Source: Rickettsiales bacterium (lineage in GTDB: Bacteria > Pseudomonadota > Alphaproteobacteria > Rickettsiales > UBA1997). Taken from it: a DNA stretch of 7,238 bases. The stretch covers positions 1 to 7,238 of the forward strand of contig JAITOR010000023.1 of assembly GCA_031289855.1 (NCBI GenBank), given 5' to 3'. The position numbers were made by a program, and so were the translations under genes. The notes under the pieces are model-generated. The model searched no databases. It was given only the letters and a program-made list of their open reading frames with translations, and was not told the DNA's origin. Shown one piece after another: positions 1 to 6,729 of this stretch. Within the stretch, counting starts at the first letter, position 1. Each line of letters starts with the position of its first letter.

Positions 1-18
1 GGTATACCGCTTGAATAA
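1..18 (+). CDS. possible 3' end of an upstream rightward gene
   Basis: The first bases are clearly richer in G+C than the A/T-only stretch that follows, which suggests coding sequence. In frame 1 they read GIPLE followed by TAA at 16-18. A T-tailed hairpin at 48-79 on the same strand fits a gene ending here. Frame 2 would instead run to a TAA at 41-43 (VYRLNKKNNLIFF), so the frame is not certain. Too little is present to name a product. If real, the gene converges on cysS. Confidence 0.22.
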   Translation, partial: GIPLE

Positions 19-47
19 AAAAAATAATTTGATTTTTTTTTAATTTG

Positions 48-79
48 AATTATTATATAAATATAGAATAATTTTTTTT
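48..79 (+). terminator. A/T-only hairpin with T tract, possible terminator
   Basis: AATTATT (48-54) pairs with AATAATT (67-73). Three more inner pairs form after one mismatch, leaving a 4-base loop, and the T run continues to 79. The T tract follows the stem only on the plus strand, so it would end a rightward transcript entering from before the window. The stem has no G:C pair and is therefore weak, and such hairpins arise easily in sequence this A/T-rich. Confidence 0.28.
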
Positions 80-176
80 ATAATGCAATATCTTTTATAT
101 TTAATAGGTTTATCGATTATTTTTTTATTCTTTTATTTTGTTTTTGGAAATTCAATAGTTAGAATGTTAACTTAAA
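80..176. other. non-coding A/T-rich spacer downstream of cysS
   Basis: This is the 3' flank of the leftward cysS gene. No open frame of convincing length, no RNA gene and no strong G:C-containing hairpin is visible. A tiny GTTA/TAAC inverted repeat lies at about 162-175, just past the cysS stop, but it lacks a T tract in the cysS direction. Confidence 0.4.
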
Positions 177-1493
177 TTATTTTATTTCCCAATCCGTTCC
201 AGTTGCTGTATCTTTTATCATAACTCCATTTTCTTCTAGCATTTTTCTAATTTCATCACCCATTGTGTAGTTTTTGTTTTTTTTTGCCACTAATCTTTCA
301 TTTATTAATTTTACAATTTCACCTTCACTTATTTTGGCCTTTTTATTGTAATAAATTTCATCATAAATTCCCAAAAATTCCATTGCTTTTTTAAGTGCTG
401 ATGGCTGTTTTTTTAAATTATACAATTCTGCCAAAACTTTTGGTGTATTCAAATCGTCACATAAAAATTCTAATATATTCGCATTTAATTTTTCATCAGC
501 ATCTACATCTTTCACAATTTTATGCAAATCAATTAAGTTTTTTTCAGCCTCTTCCAACAAATCAAAAGTAAAGTTAAATGGTGTTCTATAATGATTTTTT
601 AAAAAAGAATATTTTAAAGCCACCCCTTTAAAACCTTTGTTTTGTATATCTTCCAGAGTATAAAAATTGTTTAAACTTTTACTCATTTTTTCACCATCCA
701 CTAACAAAAATCCTATATGTATCCAATATTTTGCAAAAATACTTCCTGGAAAAGCACAACAGGATTGGGCTATTTCATTTTCATGATGCGGAAATTTCAA
801 ATCATTTCCACCTAAATGTATGTCAAAATTTTCCCCAAGATGTTTATGAGACATGGCGGAACATTCAATGTGCCAACCTGGACGACCTATGCCCCAAGGA
901 CTTTCAAATCTTGCTGATTTGTCATCTATATCATGACTTGGTTTCCAAAGTACGAAGTCAGTTGGATTTTTTTTATATGGAGCAACTTCAACTCTTGCTC
1001 CTGCAATCATATCATCAAGTGTTCTGCCACTTAATTTTCCATATTCCGCGAAGGTAGAAGTGTCAAACAAAACATGTCCTTTGTTAACATAAGCATTACC
1101 ATTTTTAACAAGTTGTTCAATCAAATTAATTATTTCTGGTATATGTTCCGTAACTTTGGGTTCCACAGACGGCTCCAATAGATGCAAATAAGAGAAATCC
1201 TTATGCATTAAATTAGTGGTTTCTGTTGTCAATTCCTGTATTGAAATTTTCTTTTCCACGGCTCGTTTATTTATTTTATCATCTACATCCGTAATGTTTC
1301 TTACATATTTTACATTTAGATATAATTCTTTTAAAAGTCTAAACAAAATATCAGCAGAAATATAAGTTTTTGCATTGCCAATATGTGCCCTATCATATAC
1401 AGTAATTCCACAACAATAAAATCTTATGTTGTTTTTGTCCAATGGAACGAATTCTTCAAGAGTCTTTGAAAGTGAATTATATATTTTTAACAT
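177..1493 (-). CDS. cysS: cysteinyl-tRNA synthetase (CysRS)
   Basis: This class I aminoacyl-tRNA synthetase charges tRNA-Cys with cysteine, using ATP, in the cytoplasm. At 438 residues it is slightly shorter than the usual 460 or so. The Rossmann core carries the HIGH-type motif as HIGN (37-40) within YDRAHIGNA, NITDVDDKIN (66-75), GWHIECSAMS (206-215), FPHHENE (234-240) and KMSKS (269-273). Zinc ligands expected from the E. coli enzyme are present: C28, C211, H236 and E240. The C-terminal tRNA-binding part ends in IKDTATGTDWE (426-436), the family's usual ending. The ATG at 1491-1493 gives the conserved LKIYNSLSK start. No clear Shine-Dalgarno sequence precedes it. The gene lies 83 bases downstream of the ankyrin-like gene on the same strand and has its own promoter-like elements, so it need not depend on that gene. 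All catalytic motifs look intact. Confidence 0.97.
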   Translation of the reverse strand: MLKIYNSLSKTLEEFVPLDKNNIRFYCCGITVYDRAHIGNAKTYISADILFRLLKELYLNVKYVRNITDVDDKINKRAVEKKISIQELTTETTNLMHKDFSYLHLLEPSVEPKVTEHIPEIINLIEQLVKNGNAYVNKGHVLFDTSTFAEYGKLSGRTLDDMIAGARVEVAPYKKNPTDFVLWKPSHDIDDKSARFESPWGIGRPGWHIECSAMSHKHLGENFDIHLGGNDLKFPHHENEIAQSCCAFPGSIFAKYWIHIGFLLVDGEKMSKSLNNFYTLEDIQNKGFKGVALKYSFLKNHYRTPFNFTFDLLEEAEKNLIDLHKIVKDVDADEKLNANILEFLCDDLNTPKVLAELYNLKKQPSALKKAMEFLGIYDEIYYNKKAKISEGEIVKLINERLVAKKNKNYTMGDEIRKMLEENGVMIKDTATGTDWEIK

Positions 1494-1517
1494 AAAAGTT
1501 TATCATTTTTTATTCAT

Positions 1518-1545
1518 ATTGTAGTTTATATAAAATAAATTACAA
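1518..1545 (-). promoter_or_regulatory. putative sigma70-type promoter of cysS
   Basis: Read on the minus strand, TTGTAA (plus 1540-1545) is followed after 16 bases by TACAAT (plus 1518-1523), matching the -35 and -10 consensus at 4/6 and 5/6. The -10 lies 24 bases before the cysS ATG, giving a short leader. In sequence this A/T-rich, chance matches are common, so position and spacing are the main support. Confidence 0.4.
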
Positions 1546-1576
1546 AAAATAATTATATTTTAAATTTGTTAAATTA

Positions 1577-3520
1577 TCATTTTAAATACCTCGTTTTCAT
1601 AATTTCATCCAATTCTTTTATGTTTACAACTTTTTTCAATTTTCTGTCATAATATGTATAATCAGTTTTAAATCCTCGTTTTAGTAATAAATTTGCAATT
1701 TGCTTTCCTGCTTTTTGTTTAATTACATACACAAGTGGATTCTTTTCACATTTTCTTTCTTTATTTTTTTCAACACTACATTCAAAGTAAGTAATATTAA
1801 ATCCTTTTGTATTGAGTATTTTTTTGATTAATTTAATGTCGTAACCATTTTTAATTGCATAAGTAATCGTATTGTGACCTTCATCACTGATATTCGTATT
1901 ATTCACATTTGCCTTCTTGTCCACAAGGTAATCAATAATTTCTCGTTTTATTTCTTTATTTTTAATGGCATAGGTAAAAGGTTTCAAGCCATATTTATCT
2001 ACAAAATTTAATTTTGCACCATTTTCAACTATGAATTTTATTGTATCCAAATTAACATTATTTTTGATGGCCGTTATCAAAAGTAGTGATTTTCTTATAT
2101 TATTTTTATCTTTTGCGACACTATTATTGAATAACAATTTAATAAAATCAGTGCTTACATCATATTTGATTGCATAAATGAGGGCAGTATTTTTGATATC
2201 ATCTCTAATATCTGCCTTTGCATTTTTTTCTATAAATTCAGTTAAAAGTTCACGATTAGGATTATAAACTGATAAAAACATCAAAGCAATTTCGTTAAAT
2301 ACATTTCTCTCATCAATGTCATATGCATTCATTATGGTAGTAATAATATTATTTGTAGCCTTTAATCTAATTGCCGTCATCAATGGAGTTTGATAATTAC
2401 CAAAATAATTAAATCTCGTATCTTGTATTAAGACATTTATTGCATATAAATTGTTGTAATAAATCGCTGTCAATAAAGGATTTGTCGTTTCGCAATCATA
2501 ATTAAAAATGAAATCTGGCATTTTACTTTTTCTAATGGGTGTATTATCAATAAATAACATATGGTTTTGTGGAATATTTATTATTTTTTTTGTCAAAATA
2601 TTGTTATTGTGATTTTTTATTGCCTCATTGAATTCGCAAAATTGATAAATTTCCGGTTCTTCTGCCACAACTATTGGCTCCGGCTCAAGAGGTTCCACTA
2701 TTTTTATTGGCTCTGGTTCAGGTATTTTTATAACCTTCATAACATTTTCTTTTTCACAGGCTTTAAAATATAACAAAAGTAATAACAATAATAATAAAAT
2801 AATGTATAATGATTTATTATTCTTTTTTTCTTTTCTTCTTATTATTTCTTCTTTTTTAAGTGGTGGTGACGACTTATTTTTTTCCTGTTCTTTTTGTTGT
2901 TTTTGTTCCTCAATTTTCTTTTGCTCCACTTCATCTGCATCTTTATACAATCCTTCCAAATACTCTTTTACATCTTCCTCATCATCCTCCATTACTTTCT
3001 TCACTATTCCATTTACAACTTTATATTCATCGTAATCAAAATTTTTAACCACATATTCCAAATATTTTAATGCCACAGAAATATCAGTATAAATGACCTC
3101 TTCTTCCACTTCATCTTCTGCCTCTTCTTCATTCATGTCCTCTATAATTTGTTCTTCTTCCTTATGTAATTCCTGAATATCCGCATTTTCAAAAACATAT
3201 TTATAAAGTCTTTTTTCAAAAATTCTACCATTCATCTTTGAAATGACTTCAATTACACTTTGCAAATTCATGTTTTTATTTAAAGTAAAAAGTTTTCTTC
3301 TTTGCTTAATTTTATTTTTATTTAAAAGTTTAAAGATTTTGGTTCTAATTTTATCATAATTTTTAAAATAGGCATAATAAACTATTGTTGATATATCATT
3401 GGTTTCTTTAATTCCCACTAAATCTTCCGCTCGAATTTCTGGACGAGCCGGCGTTCTTACTACTTTAATAATGTTAGGTGTATTCTTATTTGTAACTATT
3501 AATATATATCCTTTTGCCAT
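1577..3520 (-). CDS. membrane-anchored ankyrin-like protein with degenerate GIY-YIG (T5orf172-like) N-terminus
   Basis: I do not recognise this 647-residue protein as a whole. Residues 1-95 (GYILIVTN, IIKVVRT, R30 in PEIRAEDL, then FKNYDKIRTKIFKLL and RRKLFTL) follow the pattern of T5orf172/MUG113 GIY-YIG domains, but several catalytic positions differ. Residues 119-142 are very acidic. Residues 145-195 look helical, and 195-235 form a charged, probably coiled helix ending in a basic patch. Residues 237-252 form one membrane segment with nine consecutive Leu. A Pro/Glu linker (267-290, EPEPI twice) follows. Residues 345-625 hold about eight divergent repeats of roughly 33 residues, such as NTALIYAIKYDVSTDFIKLL, resembling ankyrin repeats. 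The basic patch before the membrane segment predicts an N-in, C-out topology. The start gives the GYI motif at residue 4. The stop is TGA. Function is unknown; an envelope-anchored binding or sensing role is only inference. Confidence 0.75.
   Translation of the reverse strand: MAKGYILIVTNKNTPNIIKVVRTPARPEIRAEDLVGIKETNDISTIVYYAYFKNYDKIRTKIFKLLNKNKIKQRRKLFTLNKNMNLQSVIEVISKMNGRIFEKRLYKYVFENADIQELHKEEEQIIEDMNEEEAEDEVEEEVIYTDISVALKYLEYVVKNFDYDEYKVVNGIVKKVMEDDEEDVKEYLEGLYKDADEVEQKKIEEQKQQKEQEKNKSSPPLKKEEIIRRKEKKNNKSLYIILLLLLLLLLYFKACEKENVMKVIKIPEPEPIKIVEPLEPEPIVVAEEPEIYQFCEFNEAIKNHNNNILTKKIINIPQNHMLFIDNTPIRKSKMPDFIFNYDCETTNPLLTAIYYNNLYAINVLIQDTRFNYFGNYQTPLMTAIRLKATNNIITTIMNAYDIDERNVFNEIALMFLSVYNPNRELLTEFIEKNAKADIRDDIKNTALIYAIKYDVSTDFIKLLFNNSVAKDKNNIRKSLLLITAIKNNVNLDTIKFIVENGAKLNFVDKYGLKPFTYAIKNKEIKREIIDYLVDKKANVNNTNISDEGHNTITYAIKNGYDIKLIKKILNTKGFNITYFECSVEKNKERKCEKNPLVYVIKQKAGKQIANLLLKRGFKTDYTYYDRKLKKVVNIKELDEIMKTRYLK
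2771..2797 (-). repeat. TTA-rich triplet tract encoding nine Leu of the membrane segment
   Basis: Read on the minus strand these 27 bases are nine Leu codons, mostly TTA with TTG and CTT interruptions. They form the core of the single predicted membrane helix (residues 242-250) of the ankyrin-like protein. Gain or loss of triplets would change helix length without shifting the frame. The interruptions make it less slippage-prone than a pure tract. Confidence 0.6.
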
Positions 3521-3528
3521 ATTTATGC

Positions 3529-3556
3529 ATTGTAATCTTTTATTTTTAAATGTAAA
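3529..3556 (-). promoter_or_regulatory. putative promoter of the ankyrin-like gene
   Basis: On the minus strand TTTACA (plus 3551-3556) and TACAAT (plus 3529-3534) are 16 bases apart, each 5/6 to the sigma70 consensus. The -10 ends only 8 bases before the ATG, so the message would be leaderless or nearly so. That agrees with the absence of a Shine-Dalgarno sequence. It occupies almost exactly the same bases as the opposing folD promoter candidate. Confidence 0.38.
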
Positions 3557-3558
3557 AT
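3530..3558 (+). promoter_or_regulatory. putative promoter of folD
   Basis: TTGTAA (3530-3535) and TAAAAT (3553-3558) are separated by the ideal 17 bases. The -10 ends 46 bases before the folD ATG. A second, weaker pair, TTGTCT (3571-3576) and TAAAAT (3593-3598) with a 16-base spacer, would give a leaderless message. Base composition makes chance matches likely. Confidence 0.4.
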
Positions 3559-3604
3559 AATAATTTTAATTTGTCTTTTATTTTATTCTAAATAAAATCA
3601 CAAT

Positions 3605-4438
3605 ATGATAAGAATAATTAGTGGAATTGATTTATCTTCACAAATTAAAAATAATTTGAAAGAAAAAATTGCCTTATTAGATAAAAAACCATGTTTGGCC
3701 GTTATAATCGTTGGCAAAGATGCTGCAAGTCAAATATATGTAAAAAATAAAGAAAAATCTTGTAAAGTTTGTGGTATAAAATCTTTAAAATATGAATTAC
3801 CGGAAGAAACTAGCGAATATGAACTTTTGTCACTAATAGAAAAAATAAATAACGATGATGAAATAAACGGTTTGTTGGTGCAATTACCTTTGCCAAAGCA
3901 TATTGATGAAAAAAAAATAATTATGGCAATAAATCCAAAAAAAGATGTGGATTGTTTTCATCCAATAAATGTTGGAAATTTGTATACAGGGAATATAACT
4001 GAAAAATCAATGCTTCCATGCACTCCAAAAGGTTGTATTCATTTGATAAAAAATATATATCCTCTTTTGGAGGGTAAAAAAGTATGTGTCATTGGTCGTT
4101 CAAATATTGTTGGGAAACCTGTGGCACAATTATTTTTGAATGAAAATTGCACCACAAAAATAACTCATAGTAGAACGGAAAATTTAGTTGATGAAACGAA
4201 ATGGGCTGATATTTTAGTTGTGGCAATGGGAAGGGCGAAATTTGTCAATGCAGACATGGTAAAAGAAGGTGCTGTTGTAATCGATGTTGGCATGAATAGA
4301 GTGAATGGTGAATTGTGTGGTGATGTTGATTTTGATAGTGTAAAAAACAAGGTTAGTGCAATAACACCTGTGCCTGGTGGTGTAGGACCAATGACAATTG
4401 CTTGTTTGATGGAAAATGTTTATAATACAATACTCTAA
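3605..4438 (+). CDS. folD: bifunctional methylenetetrahydrofolate dehydrogenase / methenyltetrahydrofolate cyclohydrolase
   Basis: FolD interconverts 5,10-methylene-, 5,10-methenyl- and 10-formyl-tetrahydrofolate with NADP+ in the cytoplasm. It supplies one-carbon units for purines and initiator formyl-Met. The 277-residue length is typical of the family. The N-terminal catalytic domain shows YVKNK with Y45 and the catalytic Lys K49 (YxxxK), QLPLP (93-97) and DVDCFHP (114-120; many relatives have Gly where C117 stands). The Rossmann domain shows GRSNIVGKP (164-172), ITHSRT (186-191), DVGMNR (227-232), GDVDF (239-243) and the family ending ITPVPGGVGPMT (253-264). The start is the only ATG that gives the full N-terminus, and no clear ribosome-binding site is seen. 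The gene stands alone, divergent from the ankyrin-like gene, and its stop overlaps the stop of the opposing truA by 4 bases. Confidence 0.97.
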   Translation: MIRIISGIDLSSQIKNNLKEKIALLDKKPCLAVIIVGKDAASQIYVKNKEKSCKVCGIKSLKYELPEETSEYELLSLIEKINNDDEINGLLVQLPLPKHIDEKKIIMAINPKKDVDCFHPINVGNLYTGNITEKSMLPCTPKGCIHLIKNIYPLLEGKKVCVIGRSNIVGKPVAQLFLNENCTTKITHSRTENLVDETKWADILVVAMGRAKFVNADMVKEGAVVIDVGMNRVNGELCGDVDFDSVKNKVSAITPVPGGVGPMTIACLMENVYNTIL

Positions 4439-5160
4439 TATTCAACTTTTGTGAAATATAAACCACCACTAAATGCTGTTTTTCCAGCCATACTTCTGTT
4501 TTTTGATAAAATAATATCCTCGAAATTTTTTACACTTTTTTTTTCCAATCCCACATCAACCAATGTTCCAACAATATTTCTAACCTGATGATATAAAAAA
4601 CTTTTTGCCTCAATGGTAAAAATTATTTCATTTCCATTTTGCAATAAGTCGACTTTATCTATCGTTTTTATTGGGCTTTTAGACTGACAATCACTTGCTC
4701 TAAAACAACTCCAATCTTTTTTTCCCACCAATAAAGGTAAACATTCTTGCATTGTATTAAGATTTAATGGTTTGTGTATGTGCCATACTCTGTTTTTATC
4801 AAGCGTGGATGGTTGTTCTCGATTTAAAATTCTATACATATATCGTCTTTTGATTGCTGAAAATCTTGCATGAAAGTCATTTTGTACCATTTCACATTCG
4901 ACAATTGTAATCATGTCGTTATTTTTGTTTAAAAAATGATTTGTTCCTGTAATCACATTTTTTGTGGTAAATTCCTTATTTAAGTCAAAATGCGCCACTT
5001 GTCCCATGGCATGTACTCCTGTATCTGTTCTACCTGAACCATACACTCTAACATTTTCACCTGTCAATTTTAATAATGCAATCTCTATTGCCCTATCTAT
5101 ACTGCCAGCCCAACCAAGATAATTTGTGCCATCGTATTCAATTGTAATTTTATATCTCAT
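4435..5160 (-). CDS. truA: tRNA pseudouridine(38-40) synthase
   Basis: TruA converts U38, U39 and U40 in the anticodon stem-loop of many tRNAs to pseudouridine. Family motifs are EYDGTNYLGW (8-17), GRTDTGVHA (43-51) with catalytic Asp D46, DFHARFSAIKRRYMYRI (95-111) holding the active-site Tyr region, SFLYHQVRNIVGTLVDVG (187-204), and the closing GLYFTKVEY (233-241). At 241 residues it is a compact member. The segment between GW17 and GRTD is about five residues shorter than in E. coli TruA and lacks the usual QRQ-type motif after GW; the reading frame is otherwise clean. The ATG at 5158-5160 lies inside the 3' end of the upstream U32 gene (11-base overlap), with a purine-rich AAAGAGA about 6 bases upstream as a weak ribosome-binding site. 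The two genes are therefore probably co-transcribed and perhaps translationally coupled. The stop is TAG. Confidence 0.95.
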   Translation of the reverse strand: MRYKITIEYDGTNYLGWAGSIDRAIEIALLKLTGENVRVYGSGRTDTGVHAMGQVAHFDLNKEFTTKNVITGTNHFLNKNNDMITIVECEMVQNDFHARFSAIKRRYMYRILNREQPSTLDKNRVWHIHKPLNLNTMQECLPLLVGKKDWSCFRASDCQSKSPIKTIDKVDLLQNGNEIIFTIEAKSFLYHQVRNIVGTLVDVGLEKKSVKNFEDIILSKNRSMAGKTAFSGGLYFTKVEY

Positions 5161-6565
5161 TATTTATCTCTTTTTCAAAATCAATTTTATCTTTTTCTAT
5201 TCTTGCTTTTTGCTCTTCATTTAATGTGTTGTTTTTTTTTCTAATCAAAGTCAATGGTGGAAATAATGCAATTACTTGTTCTTTTTTTATGCCTTCTATG
5301 GTTTCAAAATTTTCCAATGGAATTTTTATAGTTTGTTCCTGTCCTGCATGCACTGTTTCTACGATTTCATCGTTTTGTGCAAGTATAAAATCATTCAAAA
5401 TAAGCCTATAAACCTGTTGATTTGTTGGTGATATAATTTCCAATATATTTCCACCATCAAGTCTATTTTTTACCTCCATATTTACATAATCTTCGCCATA
5501 ACTTTTGATATATCCAGCAAATTCCCATTCACTTAAACTTTTTGTTATGTCATAATTATTGGCAAGAGATGTTAAGTTATTATTCGCAAAGGCTAAAGAA
5601 TAGCCACGATTTGAAATGCTATATAATTCATTAACATATTTTTTGTAATCCCAATTTTCTGGATTTTCATAACAATCATCGATGGCTTTTCTATAAATTC
5701 TCGCCACCATACCAGCATAATACTGAGTTTTATTTCGTCCTTCAATTTTCAAACAATCAATTCCAATTTGCATAAATTTTGGAAGTTTTGGTAGTAGACA
5801 TAAATCCTTTGAATTCATTAAAAAAGTTCCATTCTCATATTCCTCCACTTCCAATAATTCGGTTGGTCTGGTCTCTTCTTTTAACAAAAAATCAAACAAT
5901 TCTCTTGTGTTGGTATCGAGCAAAAATTCTTTTTTAATATTATCTTTTAATTTTAAATGAACCTTGTAATTCCAACGACAAGAATGAGCGCATTTTCCTT
6001 GATTTGCTCCTCGTCCAGTGAAATAATTTGAAAGCAAACAACGACCAGAATAGGACATACACATTGAACCGTGTGCGAAAGTTTCTAACCTGATGTCGGG
6101 ACATTTTGTTCTTATCTCATATAATTCTTCAAAACTTAATTCTCTTGACAAAATGCACATTTTTGCACCCATATTTTCCCAAAATTTTACACCCATCCAA
6201 GATGTTACATTTGCCTGCACTGATACATGTAAATTCATATTTGGCAATTCTCTGTGTATATATTCAAAAATTGCTGGATCAGCAACAATTACTCCATCCG
6301 GATTGGCCTCTTTTATTATTTCAACATATTCGGGAAGTTTCCGTATATCTTCGTTGTGAGCAATTAAATTCATGGTCAAATAGACTTTTTTATCTCTCTC
6401 ATGTGCATATTCTATGCCTTCAATAACTTCATCCAATGTAAATTTGCTTCTAGATCTCAAGGACATTGAAGGGGTGCCACAATATACTACATCAGCTCCG
6501 TATAAAAAGGCAGTTTTCAATCTATCTAAAGAACCAGCTGGTACAAGCAACTCTGGTTTTTTCAT
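5150..6565 (-). CDS. trhP: U32 family tRNA hydroxylation protein, YegQ/TrhP type
   Basis: The sequence follows E. coli YegQ (TrhP) along nearly its whole length. TrhP makes 5-hydroxyuridine at wobble position 34 of tRNA, using prephenate. Despite the 'peptidase U32' family name, protease activity is not expected. The N-terminal barrel begins with KPELLVPAGS and contains VYCGTPSMSLR (27-37) and LHVSVQANV (112-120). The U32 signature reads ETFAHGSMCMSYSGRCLLS (161-179). C169, C176, C192 and C196 are the likely iron-sulfur ligands. FLMNSKDL (248-255) and KIEGR (273-277) match YegQ, as does YRKAIDD (291-297). After about residue 443, where YegQ ends, there is a charged, helical tail of roughly 28 residues, whose last codons overlap truA. 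The ATG at 6563-6565 is preceded by a weak AAAGAA site. It heads a two-gene tRNA-modification operon. The family is certain; the exact product is inferred from similarity to YegQ. Confidence 0.88.
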   Translation of the reverse strand: MKKPELLVPAGSLDRLKTAFLYGADVVYCGTPSMSLRSRSKFTLDEVIEGIEYAHERDKKVYLTMNLIAHNEDIRKLPEYVEIIKEANPDGVIVADPAIFEYIHRELPNMNLHVSVQANVTSWMGVKFWENMGAKMCILSRELSFEELYEIRTKCPDIRLETFAHGSMCMSYSGRCLLSNYFTGRGANQGKCAHSCRWNYKVHLKLKDNIKKEFLLDTNTRELFDFLLKEETRPTELLEVEEYENGTFLMNSKDLCLLPKLPKFMQIGIDCLKIEGRNKTQYYAGMVARIYRKAIDDCYENPENWDYKKYVNELYSISNRGYSLAFANNNLTSLANNYDITKSLSEWEFAGYIKSYGEDYVNMEVKNRLDGGNILEIISPTNQQVYRLILNDFILAQNDEIVETVHAGQEQTIKIPLENFETIEGIKKEQVIALFPPLTLIRKKNNTLNEEQKARIEKDKIDFEKEINNEI

Positions 6566-6594
6566 AAATTCTTTATTTTATTAAAGTAATATAC

Positions 6595-6622
6595 ATGATA
6601 ATTAAAGAGAACAAAATGTCAA
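6595..6622 (-). promoter_or_regulatory. sigma70-type promoter of the trhP-truA operon
   Basis: On the minus strand a perfect TTGACA (plus 6617-6622) is followed after 16 bases by TATCAT (plus 6595-6600), 5/6 to the -10 consensus. The leader to the trhP ATG is about 25 bases. It is the best promoter in the window, and its -35 contains G and C bases that are rare in these spacers, so chance is less likely than for the others. Confidence 0.6.
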
Positions 6623-6669
6623 GAAAATTTATTATGTGCAATATTGTGTAAAAATAATATCAAATAAAC

Positions 6670-6698
6670 TTGCTTTTTTTTTTTTTTTGTGATACTAT
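6670..6698 (+). promoter_or_regulatory. putative promoter with T-filled spacer, for the gene at 6730
   Basis: TTGCTT (6670-6675) and TACTAT (6693-6698) are 17 bases apart. Most of the spacer is a T homopolymer. An alternative -10, TATGAT (6696-6701), would give a 20-base spacer. The leader to the ATG at 6730 would be about 25 bases. No Shine-Dalgarno sequence precedes that ATG. Confidence 0.38.
6674..6688 (+). repeat. homopolymer of 15 T
   Basis: Fifteen consecutive T residues are interrupted by nothing and flanked by C and G. It is the longest homopolymer in the window and lies 41 bases upstream of the ATG at 6730. Tracts this long are prone to slippage in replication and to sequencing error, so the length itself is uncertain. 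Confidence 0.9.
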
Positions 6699-6729
6699 GA
6701 TATATAGTTTAATAAAAATGTAAATTAAT

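Noticed and set aside
1..8. Perfect palindrome GGTATACC at the very start
   Set aside because: Eight bases without a partner site or context are not enough to call a regulatory or recombination site.
731..1057. Open frame of 108 codons on the plus strand inside cysS
   Set aside because: It is antisense to conserved CysRS motifs, has no family resemblance and is explained by the low stop density opposite a real gene.
1546..1561. Hairpin AAAATA-ATTA-TATTTT, considered as a terminator of the ankyrin-like gene
   Set aside because: It has six A:T pairs, no G:C and only a two-base T tail in the right direction, and it overlaps the cysS promoter candidate.
2561..3048. Several plus-strand open frames rich in Phe and Ser opposite the ankyrin-like gene
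   Set aside because: They are the complements of Lys/Glu-rich codons of the minus-strand gene and have no starts, motifs or composition of their own.
3580..3598. Inverted repeat ATTTTATT-CTA-AATAAAAT just before folD, considered as an operator
   Set aside because: The arms contain only A and T in a stretch of nearly pure A/T, so such symmetry is expected by chance.
6093..6426. Plus-strand open frames opposite the U32 gene, and one opposite folD at 4165-4350
   Set aside because: They are antisense shadows over highly conserved motifs of the true genes.
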